64,000 nt of DNA from Allacma fusca (GCA_947179485.1 OX359245.1:37745067-37809066), one strand, 5' to 3'. Numbered from the stretch's first letter, positions 21,152 to 34,021 are shown. Numbers and translations are program-made. The notes: a model not told the origin generated them from the sequence alone.

Positions 21152-23747
21152 CAGAGCTTCTGCCGGGGACAGGGACGTCCCGTCGGGACACTGGACGGAT
21201 CGGGACGGGACGTCCCCGGGAACAAAAAAATAGTCCCCATGTCGTATTCGGGACGGGACGGGGACAAAAAAATTGTCCCCATTATAATCGGGACGGGGAC
21301 AAAACAAATTGTCCCCATTATAATCGGGACGGGACGGGGACAAAAAAAATTGTCCCCATTATAATCGGGACGGGACGGGGACAAAAAAAATTGTCCCCAT
21401 TGTATTCGGGACGGGGCGGGGACAAAAAAATTGTCCCCATTGTATTCCGGACGGGACGGGGACAAAAAAAATTGTCCCCATTGTATTCGGGACGGGACGG
21501 GGACAAAAACAATTGTCCCCATTGTATTCGGGACGGGACGGGGACAAAAAAAATTGTCCCCATTGTATTCGGGACGGGACGGGGACAAAAAAAATTGTCC
21601 CCATTGTATTCGGGACCGGACGGGGACAAAAAAAATTGTCCCCATTGTATTCGGGACGGGACGGGGACAAAACAAATTGTCCCCATTATAATCGGGACGG
21701 GACGGGAACAAAACAAATTGTCCCCATTATAATCGGGACGGGACGGGGACAAAAAAATTGTCCCCATTATAATCGGGACGGGACGGGGACAAAAAAATTG
21801 TCCCCATTATAATCGGGACGGGACGGGGACAAAAAAAATTGTCCCCATTGTATTCGGGACGGGGCGGGGACAAAAAAATTGTCCCCATTGTATTCGGGAC
21901 GGGACGGGGACAAAAAAAATTGTCCCCATTGTATTCGGGACGGGACGGGGACAAAAACAATTGTCCCCATTGTATTCGGGACGGGACGGGGACAAAAACA
22001 ATTGTCCCCATTGTATTCGGGACGGGACGGGGACAAAAAAAATTGTCCCCATTGTATTCGGGACGGGACGGGGACAAAAAAAATTGTCCCCATTGTATTC
22101 GGGACGGGACGGGGACAAAAAAAATTGTCCCCATTGTATTCGGGACGGGACGGGGACAAAAAAAATTGTCGCCATTGTATTCGGGACGGGACGGGGACAA
22201 AAAAAAATTGTCCCCATTGTATTCGGGACGGGACGGGGACAAAAAAAATTGTCCCCATTGTATTCGGGACGGGACGGGGACAAAAAAAATTGTCCCCATT
22301 GTATTTGGGGTGCGACTGGGACACCAAAAATTGTGTTTTTTTAATGTTTCTGGACAAATATTTTTTGAACGAAGTTTCCCTCATGTTCCGATTTTTGGTA
22401 AAAGAATGTCTACAACTATTTTTAGTAATTTTCGGGACGGAACAAGAATTTTGTTCACGTGCCCCGGACCGGGGACAACGTTTTTTAAAACCTTTGGGGA
22501 CGGGACGGGGACAAAAAAATTGTCCCCATTATAATCGGGACGGGACGGGGACAAAAAAATTGTCCCCATTATAATCGGGACGGGACGGGGACAAAACAAA
22601 TTGTCCCCATTATAATCGGGACGGGACGGGGACAAAAAAAATTGTCCCCATTATAATCGGGACGGGACGGGGACAAAAAAAATTGTCCCCATTGTATTCG
22701 GGACGGGGCGGGGACAAAAAAATTGTCCCCATTGTATTCGGGACGGGACGGGGACAAAAAAAATTGTCCCCATTGTATTAGGGACGGGACGGGGACAAAA
22801 ACAATTGTCCCCATTGTATTCGGGACGGGACGGGGACAAAAAAAATTGTCCCCATTGTATTAGGGACGGGACGGGGACAAAAACAATTGTCCCCATTGTA
22901 TTCGGGACGGGACGGGGACAAAAACAATTGTCCCCATTGTATTCGGGACGGGACGGGGACAAAAACAATTGTCCCCATTGTATTCGGGACGGGACGGGGA
23001 CAAAAAAAATTGTCCCCATTGTATTCGGGACGGGACGGGGACAAAAAAAATTGTCCTCATTGTATTCGGGACGGGACGGGGACAAAAAAAATTGTCCCCA
23101 TTGTATTCGGGACGGGACGGGGACAAAAAAAATTGTCCCCATTGTATTCGGGACGGGACCGGGACAAAAAAAATTGTCCCCATTGTATTCGGGACGGGAC
23201 GGGGACAAAAAAAATTGTCCCCATTGTATTCGGGACGGGACGGGGACAAAAAAAAATTGTCCCCATTGTATTCGGGACGGGACGGGGACAAAAAAAATTG
23301 TCCCCATTGTATTCGGGACGGGACGGGGACAAAAAAAATTGTCCCCATTGTATTTGGGGTGCGACTGGGACACCAAAAATTGTGTTTTTTTAATGTTTCT
23401 GGACAAATATTTTTTGAACGAAGTTTCCCTCATGTTCCGATTTTTGGTAAAAGAATGTCTACAACTATTTTTAGTAATTTTCGGGACGGAACAAGAATTT
23501 TGTTCACGTGCCCCGGACCGGGGACAACGTTTTTTAAAACCTTTGGGGACGGGACGGGGACATGGTTTTTGTCCCCATGTCTCGAATTTCGGGACGGGAC
23601 AGGGGACAACGATTTTTGAAGTTTTTGGGGACGGGACGGGGACATGGATTTTGTCACCGTGTCCCGATTGTCGGGACGGGACTGGGGACAAAGGTTTTGA
23701 AAAAATATCGAGACGGGACAGGAATTTTGTCCCCAACAGAAGCTCTG
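21152..23747. mobile_element. hAT-like element filled with a minisatellite
   Basis: The termini CAGAGCTTCTG are identical inverted repeats and are flanked by perfect 8-bp duplications GTGTGCAG (21144-21151 and 23748-23755). Outer flanks match the uninterrupted spacer around 8440-8480. Inside, GGGACGGGGAC motifs start 12 bases from the left end and continue to the right end. No transposase frame. CAGAG ends and 8-bp targets fit hAT. Confidence 0.75.
21230..23350. repeat. 41-bp palindromic minisatellite in two blocks
   Basis: The unit is GGGACGGGACGGGGAC, a run of about eight A, then TTGTCCCCATTGTATTC or the variant ending ATTATAATC. GGGGACAA and TTGTCCCC within each unit are a perfect inverted repeat. 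Roughly 50 units occur in two blocks (about 21230-22300 and 22500-23350). Each block runs from the TATAATC variant to the GTATTC variant. A 212-bp spacer follows each block (22302-22513 and 23351-23562), giving a higher-order period of 1049 bp. Long frames on both strands are artefacts of the stop-free unit. Confidence 0.9.
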
Positions 23748-23759
23748 GTGTGCAGTATA

Positions 23760-26600
23760 TTGTAATTACCATTGACTCTGGATGTTTGCACTTTGCAGTA
23801 CCATCTCCACCGTATTCAACACGTAATATTCCACCAATTCTAACATTCATTATATACGGATTATTATTTTTTAAACTGAGTTTTGAGATCAAAGACTAAA
23901 ATAGCTAAATTTCATTTTGCTTTCCAAGGTTCCCTTTGGATTTGGATGGGATACAAATAGTATATTTTCTGGAGGTTCTCTCTAAACGAGTCTACACAGC
24001 GGGCTTACAATAAGGAGTCTATTAGCAGGGTCATATTGAGGTCAGTTGACTGTATTCTCTGAAGTTGTTAATTATTTACGGTAATCCTGGTTTTTAGAGA
24101 GGGTATGATATTAGCTGCCAAGCATTTCATAAATGATTTATTTCCTGGGGATGCACATAATTCAATGGATTACAAATTAATTAAAATAGAACTTTGAGGG
24201 TGTTTTCACACTTGAACTTACTTGAACGTTATTTGGATCTTAACTTTGATTGTAATTAATACATGACTGTTTATTTTCTACAGTTGATCAATTTTGGTTG
24301 AGGCAGATGTCGCCAGACTCGAGGATTCAAAAATAGTAATTGTTCCCCCCCCCCACAGGCACCCTCAATAATTCCAAGATCCAAATATCAGGGTCTCCGG
24401 ATATCTCGAAGAAGATACCAGATCTGTTTAAATGAGAAATTCAAGCGTGATTTGAACTCCAACTATTTCATAAGATTTCCTCGACTCAATAATTCCGGAT
24501 TTGATCCCTTCCAAATTAACACTGTTTTACCCTTGGCTTTGAAATATAAAGTATTATTATTATGAGGGATAAGAAATGCATTTGAGGTTTTTTCACCGCC
24601 TCTCACATTTTTAAGCCCTTAACCCACATTTATTTACTTGAGAAGATGACATTCAGCTCAAGTGATACCCCATAAAATTTAATACAATAATTCCCACTTT
24701 CCAACTGTGTTACAATAATTCCCTGACTCGACAAATCTCTCCGAACTTAATCCTTTCCGGTTGAAAACAGCTTTTCCCTTGTCTTTAAAATGTAGTAAAA
24801 TTATAATGAGAGGAGTAAGAATGCATTTGAGATGAAATTGTGACAGCCGAATTTGCAACACCATAACCTCCTAATGTTTAATAATACTCCTCCATAATGT
24901 ATTGTAAAAATTTTTTCCCTGAAATAAACTGCTGAATTTAAAATATACCTTCTTCCCAGCAAAAAATTTTTATGGCAGGGAAAATCTCAAAGGGAAGGGA
25001 TCTAATTAGCGAAAAGAGATTTTAAAATTCGTTGACCTTGTTTTTGGCAGGGATTTTCAAATTTGTTGGTATGTTGCAGGGACATTTGTTAGGCAAATAG
25101 GGACTTTTAGATTGGTTGACTTTATTTTTGACAGGGATTTGATGCCTTATAGGAAAATTATTTTTGCCAACAGGGACTTTGAAAATCGTTGGCCTTTTTC
25201 AGCAGGAATTTTTGAAATCGTTGAGGACCTCCCTGCGCAGGGTCATTTCATTCAGCAGGGAAATTCAGAAATGATCTTCCACTTAGATTTGCAAACGTCC
25301 AACCCCTGCTTCGTCGATTCGGCCTTCGGCCTCAATCTTCATTGTCGACAAAAGTATGGTAACAGCGGCTTTAAATTCTTTCATATTAATAGCTTCTAGC
25401 TTCTGTAGCTTACACGCATCGCTTCGAGGGAATTTTTAAGTTGGATAGAATAATTATTAAAATAGTGAGCTGTATTTAATTTTTCATTATAAAAAGGTCA
25501 AGCACGTCTGATATCCGCAGTTTCTTTTCGAAGCAAAAACGTGTATCACAGGAACATGAGTTGGCACCAGCTGAAACAATAGAAGTAAACCCAGGCCCAT
25601 CAAGTCCAAATTCTCCGAAATCGTATCTAACCCAATTGAAACACTGGTCAAAAGATTAGCAACCGATTCGCATTTAAATTTGAGGGAATATTAAAACGTG
25701 AACAATACAAAAATTTGAAATTCAGTTGGAAAAACTTTATGCGTTTTACATTCGTTAATTGGATTACCAATTGAATATGCAATATTATGTGTGCTCTAAT
25801 TAATGTTGCTCCCCTTTGGCCAGTTCCTGGCAACGCACCTGATAATAAGTGTCCCTCCCAAGCGGTCTCTATTGTTGCAAGACCCCTATAATCAGGGTCA
25901 AGGATTTCTCCAAGCGCGCACAAGTTCTGTATGGATGACAAATTCAAGGATAATCAGAGCGCGCCAAAAGTGTGACAATAATTCCTCGACTCAATAAAAG
26001 TCTCTTAGGGCTTGATCCTTTCCGGATGAAAACTACTTTACCCTTCCAGACTTCTGATATATTTTGATGAACGCTATATAGGTCACACATGAGTAAATTG
26101 TGAGATCAAAAATTCTGTCTTTTCCCAACTAGTAATCTTGCTCTTTAATTCCCCCATTCTTGTTGGCTGTTTTTACTGGTCAGTTCCAAAGTGACAAAAA
26201 CCCGGATGATAGCTCTTCGTCAATCCGAAACAATTCCGTACCATAAACCCGTCAAATAATATTTTACACAAATTTGGTACTGAACTACACAACTGCTTAA
26301 TTTTATTAAATATTATTAAAATTTGGAGTATAACCCTAAATACCTTGCAAGCAACTGTAGGATCCTATCCTCAAAAATGAATCTTCAAGATTTTTAACTT
26401 CTTAGAAGATTAATTATAATAATTATTACGGATTGATGGAAGTAATCACAAAGTGATAGATTTATTTTGGGAATATGGCATTGCTCCGATTTATGATTTA
26501 CATTGGAAATAATCAACTGAAGATGCAACCGTCCATGTTGGAATAACAAGCGGATATGAGTTTTTTAATTTCGAATGTCAACACAACTATACATTATAGT
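23760..26600. other. Spacer with diverged module segments
   Basis: 23760-24260 resembles the upstream spacer at 8460-8870. 24300-24900 resembles 38340-38640. 26340-26600 resembles 14150-14410. A stretch at about 24950-25280 repeats GGCAGGGA-like motifs and is not in the paralogs, so it may be another insertion; I could not find its ends. No gene is supported. Confidence 0.35.
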
Positions 26601-27890
26601 TTTACGTACTTTTTTAAATAAGAATAGGAGCCCTATGCTTTTAAAAAGGGGCGTAACCTTAATTAATCAATAAGATGGCCAGCGAATGTTTGGGAGCATT
26701 TTGGAAGATCTTATTATTAGAGTAAAATAAATATTTCTGGAAGTTATTCGTAGCCAAAGAATAAAAATAGAATGTTTTAGATTAGCCAGGCTAGAAATGG
26801 AATGTTCTAGAAGGTCCAAATATTACTCTCGGACACCCGGAGAGAAAAGGACACAATTGTTGACGCGTGTTATTGTTTCCTCCTCCGAGACTAGGATCTC
26901 AAGTCAATTAACTTGGATTAAATATAGGAAATAAATAAGGCTTAAAAGACACGTGTAGTTGTAATATGATAAATGAAAATATCCAATTAGCAATAAAAGA
27001 GGAGACAGTCAAAACCCATACCTCGACACGTATGTATTATCATGTGTTAGAGATTTTGGAAAAAGACATAACTGTCCAAAATAGGTATTTATGTTACTTT
27101 CGGCGCCAGAGTGTCGGTGCGCCTCTCATGAAAAGTCTGATGAGATTTTGTTCTCGGAGATTAAAATCTTGTAATAAAAACACCGGCCGGCGACGAGGCT
27201 CTCAAGCCGCTAATACATATGTGGAGGAAAAGGTATAAATAGGAAAACCGAAAGGGTTAAAGATTCACTGAATATCTGGTCCTGAAGCGGGCGTCAGCTC
27301 TGCTGGACCTCTCCTAAAAACATCTTAGATATTTCAGGCCCTACAGGATAAGAAAGTTATCCTACCTGTTTGTATCTCTTTTATTTGTCTGTATTTGTAC
27401 TTTGAAGATTTAAGTATTTAAGAATTAAAGAACTTTGCTTTAGTCTAGTAAAGAGACCTAAGGAATTAGTCAAGCCTTGGTAGTATGGAGAGTTAATCCA
27501 TCTACAGGTAGTTAATTATAGTAGGGGAATATTAGAACGCTGAGCCAGGAAGTAATATCAATTGTACATTTTGTAAAGACCGTTAGACCTAATAACTTAA
27601 CAAAGAATTGTTAGTTGTAAGTTGTGCCTATTGAAGATAAGGTAATTAAAACTTTGATACATTTGTGTAATTATAATTAATAATTATTAATAGAGTTTGA
27701 TTTAGAAAATCTATTGGTAATATATGTTATGTTGAATTCTTGTAATCATTGTGTCTTTAATAAATTTCATCCTGCACGCAGGAAAGTGTCAAAATTACAT
27801 GAAGGTTTGTTAATAAGGAATTAATTTTGCTATGTGTGGTATAATTAATCCCCCCGCATTTTAGCTGAGATATACCCCTATCAATAGACT
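26598..27890. mobile_element. Unclassified 1.3-kb insertion
   Basis: Compared with the paralogous spacer at 29820-29960, continuity is lost after AACTATA near 26592 and resumes near 27900. The insert is less AT-rich and holds a TATAAATAG (about 27234-27242) and an AATAAA-like stretch (about 27759-27765), a layout like a solo LTR. However, TG..CA ends and a clear target duplication were not found. The 90-codon frame at 26966-27238 is unrecognised. Confidence 0.3.
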
Positions 27891-28092
27891 ATAAATAATA
27901 ATCAAAATAACTATCAAAGACTGAAAAAGGTGGGTCCAGTTACTAATAGCTTTAATACATGTGTACTGATGGTGTGGCATTGAATCTGAATGTGAGAGCA
28001 AGAACTTCTGCTTATTTTATATAATTATTTCATTTCGAGACAAAATAAATTTCAACGTAGAATTTTGATATTTTCTGAGAGGTTGTTCTAAA

Positions 28093-28305
28093 TTAGATAT
28101 GAGACAAATTAGTGATGCTAGGGAATTCAAAGGGATTGTCCAGGATCCTGGACGATTTTAGGAGTGTGTGTTGATCTTGTATTGGGATGATGCTAGAAAC
28201 AGATGGAGCTCCTATCGTTGTATATCCACTTGTATCTGTTAGCCTTTTACATCTGCTCTTTTTCCTCCTTTTCATCGTCTTCTTCCTCTTAAGCTTTTTG
28301 GTCAT
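28093..28305 (-). CDS. Orphan basic ORF, 28-kb copy
   Basis: 70 codons starting MTKKLKRKKTMKRRKKSR, with RLTDTSGYTTIGAPSV, IQDQ and NPFE, but running on 11 residues past the usual stop. It is the basic second ORF of the family. The glycine-rich exon that should precede it is missing; a pyrimidine-rich acceptor, CTTTCTCTTTTTAAGTAG, lies just upstream near 28325. It could be a last exon of the C3 gene (exon 1 at 30722), but a phase-1 join would soon hit a stop. Probably a remnant. Confidence 0.35.
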   Translation of the reverse strand: MTKKLKRKKTMKRRKKSRCKRLTDTSGYTTIGAPSVSSIIPIQDQHTLLKSSRILDNPFEFPSITNLSHI

Positions 28306-28979
28306 GTTGTTTAGCCTAATTTTCTACTTAAAAAGAGAAAGCACAAAATATAGAATAATTTAGATATAAAATTTGGTACAGTTCCAGCTTTCTGAAATAC
28401 TTTTATTCACGCATGTGGTCACCCATCAAAAACTAGTATGATCAAAAAATCTGTTTTCTTCCTATAATCTAACGCTTCATTAGGCAGGGTTAACGAATAT
28501 CATTAGCACGAATATTACTTTTATTAATTCCCGAAAAGTCTTGATAATATTCGTTTTTAGCAAACAATATTATGATTCCAATGAAGCAGGAAGCAGTTTC
28601 AAAATAAATATATTTATGGGTATGTAACAGGTTTAAAGGGTATACACCCGTTTCCGCCACACACCTTCTATTGCAGTAACTTCAAAGAAATTTCCGAAGT
28701 CACGGAAAATAAATCACTGTTTTAGGCGTACAATTAGCTGAATATAGTTGCTATTTGTTTGGCTGTTACACACACACGATTAAATAATACCAAACTTCCG
28801 AAAAATAATAATAAAAATATTTTAGGACTGCACGAAAGGATTTTTGGAACTTCATCACTTAAATGAAACTAATTGAAAGAGATGGCAGTGACCAGGATTT
28901 TCAAAAACGAAATTAATAACGTTCTTTACTTAAGATGATCCTCAACTAAAATAATTCCCCATAAATTTTTCTAATAGCT

Positions 28980-29960
28980 ATTCCGACCTTGTGGTATATT
29001 TTAAATAACGTTATTTGCCACCCATCAAAAAAAAGTAAGAAAAAGAATTGGGATTTCTTTCATCTCTGTCGCTTTTACTTCCTAAACTCAACTTCCCCAA
29101 CCTTGTGTCTGTTCGTATGGGTCAGATCCACAATTCCCAACGTGGAAACCTACGTGATATAGCTCTTCGTAAAGCCAAAAGAATTTCCTACAAAAATGGG
29201 TCAAATAATAAAACGAATTTTATCCTGAAATAACTAATTGTTGAATTTAAAATCCATAAACATTCCGGATTTTGGATCTTGTCCGTGACACCTGTGATCG
29301 GGAAAAAATTGACCCAGGTCAATTACACAAATTTTATAACACCTGACAAAGAACTTCCTAAAAACTGGGGGAATCAAATATCGGTAGATGGTTCCCATAT
29401 ATGAGCTATATCGGCCCTATATGAAATGTGAGGCTGTCTTTACCAAGATTTGACAAATGAATGGTGTGGAGACAAGAAATTATGATGAATAACGCTATTT
29501 TGGTCAATCCAAAAATTAAATTCAGTTTTCGCCAATCACTATTTAATTTCCCAACTCGCGACTGCAACACGTACTATACAGAGCATTGTCATTATAGGGC
29601 CCTCCTTAATAAACAATCAAGAAGGTATTCCCTTGAATGTGAGCACACCCGGAAAACTGTTCGTACGTAAAAACGACTGCTTATGAAAGTGATCACAAAA
29701 TGATGGATTTGTTTTCGGAATATAATCTTGCTCCGATTTATGATTTCCATTGGAAATAATCCCTTGAATGTAATGTCTAACAGCCCATGTTGGAATAGCA
29801 AGCGGAAATTGAATTTTGTAATTTCGAATGTGAACACAACTATACATATCTATATATCTAGATACACTTTCTTGAAATAATTATTAATGTTTCGCACGGA
29901 GTATCAAAATTTCTACAAGTGAAATTACAGGTAGGTCCAGTTATTAATAACTTTAATCAT
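28980..29960. repeat. Diverged spacer unit, also near 33390 and 38740
   Basis: Long collinear similarity with 33390-34020 and 38740-39240, for example GATTTGACAAATGAATG..GTGGAGACAAG. The copy at 29588 keeps the uninterrupted TCATTATAGGGCCC where 34022-34809 carries a TA-flanked element. Confidence 0.6.
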
Positions 29961-30535
29961 GTGTACTGCTAATGTTGCATTGAATCGGGAGGTAAAAATA
30001 TAAGGAGGTAGTACAAATTTAGATCCTTCCAAATAGAAAATCAAGTGACCAAGTCATTCCCACTCTTAATGCTGTCCACATCCCTAGCGCAAATCAAAAG
30101 TTCGCTTAAGTAAATTCATAAATAATTTTGCTAATGACATCAGGATCTCAAGACGCCATGCCCATTGCATTTATAACATAAATGTTTCTAAGAAGTAAAG
30201 CAATGCTGAGGCTGAATTCTCCCAATAGTTTAATTTTCCTTAGACCATATAAAGGCTGCACATTTAAATCCCAGCCGATATCACATCATTTACTCCTCAG
30301 CTCCTGTCCCTATGGGTCCGGGGGTCAGGGATATATAATAATGACATCACACAGTAATAATTATAAAACCGTGGTGTACACGTGTACAAAAAATATCGGA
30401 AAATTAGAAAATTAATCATTTGAAAATTAACACCAATTCGGAGGGAAAATTTAAACAACCTTACCTGATCCTACCCAATCGAGCTCTCACACGTTTAAGA
30501 ATGGATAGAGATTTTAATACTACAAAATATCCTAC

Positions 30536-30722
30536 CTGTTTGCGGTCCTTGAAACTGTTCATCCGTTTCATCGGAGTCGGATTCAACGGGACTTCTAGCA
30601 TAGCGGTAATTTTCTTGCTGGATTCGAGATGGCTGGACCCTCCCGGGAACAGGCTTTACTTCCTTGATGCTCACAGCAATAATTATTGCCAACGAAAATA
30701 AAATAACGCTCAGGAGAAACAT
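30536..30722 (-). pseudogene. C3 first exon, downstream exons deleted
   Basis: A good first exon of 62 codons plus one base: MFLLSVILFSLAIIIAVSIK signal region, VKPVPGRVQPSRI, RYARSPVES and FQGPQT, with a strong donor CAG|GTAGGA. A TATA box (30781-30775) lies upstream. Relative to C2, the segment with the micro-exon is deleted (join near 30420) and so is the glycine-rich exon (join near 30003). Only the distant basic ORF at 28.1-28.3 kb could serve as a later exon. Likely a truncated gene, unless it is expressed with different exons. Confidence 0.5.
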
Positions 30723-30774
30723 CGTAAAGTAAAATGATTTTTGTTACATGCAAAGCAAGTTCGTTCATTTAAGA

Positions 30775-30781
30775 ATTTATA
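30775..30781 (-). promoter_or_regulatory. C3 TATA box
   Basis: TATAAAT in a GATTATAAATTC context shared with C2 (44207-44201). The start would lie about 31 bases downstream; no clear initiator is seen. The 5'UTR appears unspliced, unlike B genes. Confidence 0.4.
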
Positions 30782-30984
30782 ATCATTCATTAGCTTGTTC
30801 AATTACAAACATGTATTTATACTGTCTAGAAATCTGTATTGACAAAATATTGTGAACGCTAAATAGAAACAATAGATCAAACGGAGAATTTAAAAGGATA
30901 TTGGGCAAGAGTCATGATGTGACAAAAGTACTAAAGTTTTGAAGTATCTACTATCAATTTTAGAGAACGTGTGAGCGATTAAGA

Positions 30985-31823
30985 TAGTGTTTCAATCGGT
31001 TTCATAAAATCAGTCTCGTCTCGACGCAAAACAAAAACCCGGTGTAAATTCCATTTTTTGGTCTCAATCTCGAACTTGGAGCATCCGAGTTGGTAAATAT
31101 TTTTGTACCCGACACCGAGACCGTTACAAAAATTTCCATCAGAAACCGACTCGAACAGAAACCAAACACAAAATGTACAATCAAATACAAACTCACACCG
31201 GTATGGCAACTCCAGAAAACAAGATTTGTTTTTGTAAAATTAAAACAATGTAGCTATTACTGGGTTGGGTTTTATTTTCCTTATAAGTGGGTATACCGGC
31301 CATCTTTTCCTGGATGCTCTTAATTTTTTCTTTGATAAACTTGCTAAATGCTTCAAAAGCAGTCGTTTCCTTGAGTAGCCATACAATTCGGCGTTAGAAG
31401 TCACACCCAAACAAAAAACACGCTCGATAAGGACCCCAGTCCTAAGAATGCACAAAAGGTGGCGCGACATCCTTGACACTTTATGGAGCTCTGGTTCTTG
31501 TGCTAATAAAACTTACGTGTGCGGAGTGCTGTGAGGTGTACCTGAATTGTAAAGAACATAATTTATTTTTCTTGGAGGATTTGCACAGAAACTGCATGAT
31601 TTTATAATTAAATCGAAATATCATATCAATAATATTAAAAATCCCATTTTTTTACTTTCGAGTTTTCCAGCGACCGGTAGATTTTTCAAACTTCGTCATA
31701 TTTTTTCGGGTCGAAAACTTGATGTCCGAAATCGGCTCGAAAGTGAGCGGTACCACAAAAATTAGACTCGTACCCGACACGTTCACGAAACCTGCACATT
31801 CCCGAACTCGAAGAGAAACACTA
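30985..31823. mobile_element. hAT-like element, 839 bp, CGAGACCG-type repeats
   Basis: Termini TAGTGTTTC are inverted repeats; the duplications are GATTAAGA (30977-30984) and GATTGAGA (31824-31831), 7 of 8 identical. The empty site is kept around 37066-37085 and 44390-44412. Subterminal motifs ACCGAGACCG, TCTCGAAC, CCCGACAC and similar cluster at both ends. Confidence 0.7.
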
Positions 31824-31923
31824 GATTGAGAGGCTCTTGGATTTTGTATTTTATGACACTGTCTTATGTACCATAAATATACTGCATGGACAAATACCAA
31901 TGTGCTTGCATCAGAGTCCCTAG

Positions 31924-32993
31924 TAGGCATGTTCATTACGATAAGACGATACGATATTCTCGTTAATATCGTCCATTTTTGAGGAACGATCTTGGACGAT
32001 AATAATCGTTCTGTTCAAACGATATATCGTAATATTACGATATCGTTCGCTATTGCCGTAGGCGCAAAAACTACACAGTTTTGGGATCTCCAAAATGCCG
32101 GAGGATGCAGAAACTCATGTTACTGTTAATAGAAAAGCAATTAGCACTCGTCATTGCAGTAGAGCATCTCCCCGTGGGATATTTTAGGACCGTGGGCCGT
32201 AAATTTTTACCCGTACCCGCCCGACCCGAAGTAGAAGTTCAACAACAAGGCCCGGCCCGGCCCACAAAATTCAAAAAAGTCCGTAGCCCATGCGTAAATA
32301 TTAGTTCAGATTGTAAATTCTTAGCTAGACCCACAACAATTTTGTTAGATAAATTATGTCACAATCTAGTATTTTCATAAGTTTGTATTCACAAGCTATT
32401 ACTAAATAACAAAAGCAGTCATTCAATAAAACAATAATGGCTAGAAGTCCCGCACATCAAGTCGTGCTTTGTTTTAAAGTTCGAACAACAATCACTGTTC
32501 TTGCTCAACTCATGGAATTTTCGACGGCTTTTACGGGCTTTCACGGTCTTTTTTAACCGCGTTGAAATGACAGTAACCCTTCAAGCGTAATAATATTTGC
32601 CCGTATCCGCCCAAAGCACGTGCGGGTTGGACTTTTTACGGGTTTACCGGTAAATTTTAACCGCCCGAGATAGTCTACAGTGAAGTAGCGCTATCCTCGT
32701 TTTGAGTTAACTTTTATCAATAGTTCATATTTCCAAAATGTCTAAACGAATTTGTTCTTTAATGTAGATATACTCTGAGTAGTGAAATTGGCTAAATTGA
32801 GCTTTGATTTTCAATTTGTAAATGTAGTAAGCTTCACTGAAGTGCAATTCATTTTTTATACATACGCTAATTTAATTGATTCAAAATTAACATTTATCGT
32901 TAATATCGTTCCTCAAAAACCGTATCGTGTATTTTTGAAACAACGATAACGATACGAACGATATTTTAAAAACGAACGATATGAACATGCCTA
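31924..32993. mobile_element. hAT-like element, 1.07 kb, ACGATA repeats
   Basis: TAGGCATGTTCAT inverted ends are flanked by perfect 8-bp duplications GTCCCTAG (31916-31923 and 32994-33001). The empty site reads CATCAGAGTCTCTAGAC near 37168-37184. Subterminal ACGATA/TATCGT motifs are dense at 31935-32050 and 32890-32985. It contains the nested element 32160-32677. Confidence 0.78.
32160..32677. mobile_element. Nested hAT-like element, 518 bp, CCCGACCCG repeats
   Basis: Ends TAGAGCATCTC and, on the other strand, TAGACTATCTC; flanks CATTGCAG (32152-32159) and CAGTGAAG (32678-32685) match at 6 of 8. Subterminal CCCGTACCCGCCCGACCCG and CGGGTTTACCGG motifs lie near the ends. Confidence 0.5.
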
Positions 32994-34021
32994 GTCCCTA
33001 GGCTTAACCTATACTGTGTGAGCTGGGCTCCGGAAATGTTCCAGCTTGCTATACATTTTTTTCAATCTTCAGTTTCGCTACTCTAAACATGGCACAGATA
33101 CTTTTACAAAGTTCATTGTTTGCAAATGCATTTCTTGTACTCTTGATTTCATAACTGCTTGAATAAGCTTAAAACATGTCGAATGTCGTATTGCAACACT
33201 CATCCTCAAGACTGGAACGAAAAACAATACTAAAGCTATAGTGTTGAAAGAAATAAGCCAGATTTATTATTATTACTGGACTCAGTCAAATTAGTATTAT
33301 AATGAGGGGAGTAAGAAATACATTTGAACCACAACTTGATTATTTAAAAACATGATACGCAACTCAAATGTTTCCCCATAAAATTTACTGCAATTATTCC
33401 AGGTTGTGGATATATTTTGGTAAACACTGTGTATTAAAAGATAATCAGATTAAAAATCCCGTTTTCTTTCATCTCTGTCATTTTTGCTCCCTATAAGCTC
33501 AATTTCCTCAACCATGCTGATAGTTCTTGCGGGTCAGTTCCACAATTCACAACGTCAAAACCTACATATGTGACAGCTCTTCGTACAGCCAAAACAATTT
33601 CCTACAAGAACGCATCAAATAATATTTCTGGCGAAATTTGACCTGAAACATTACTAAATTTAAAAACCGCTAAAAATATTCCCGATTTTGGATAACATCA
33701 GTGACCCCTGTGATGGGAAGTAAATTGACGCTCATCAATGACCCAAAATTTTAGAACATCTGAAGATAACTTGCTACAAACTGGGACATATCAATAGGGG
33801 TAGATGGTTCCCTGATATGAGCGATATAGGCGCTATATACAATGTGGGACTGTATTTCTAAACATTTGACAAATGAATGATGTGGAGACAAGAAATTATA
33901 ATGAATAATGCTATTTTGAGAAATCCAGAGATTAAATTCATCTTTCGACAAATTATTGTTTCATTTCCTGACTCGCGACGTCTCGACTATGTAACGTGGA
34001 TTATAAATAGCATTCTCATTA

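Noticed and set aside
21230..23350. Possible CRISPR array
   Set aside because: Units are adjacent with no unique spacers, and the setting is a eukaryotic transposon.
21001..23899. Very long open frames (up to 413 codons) on both strands
   Set aside because: They come from the 41-bp unit, which has no stop in several frames. They repeat the same words in three frames on two strands.
26966..27238. 90-codon frame as a retrotransposon gag start
   Set aside because: No zinc knuckle, protease or reverse transcriptase follows and LTR ends could not be placed.
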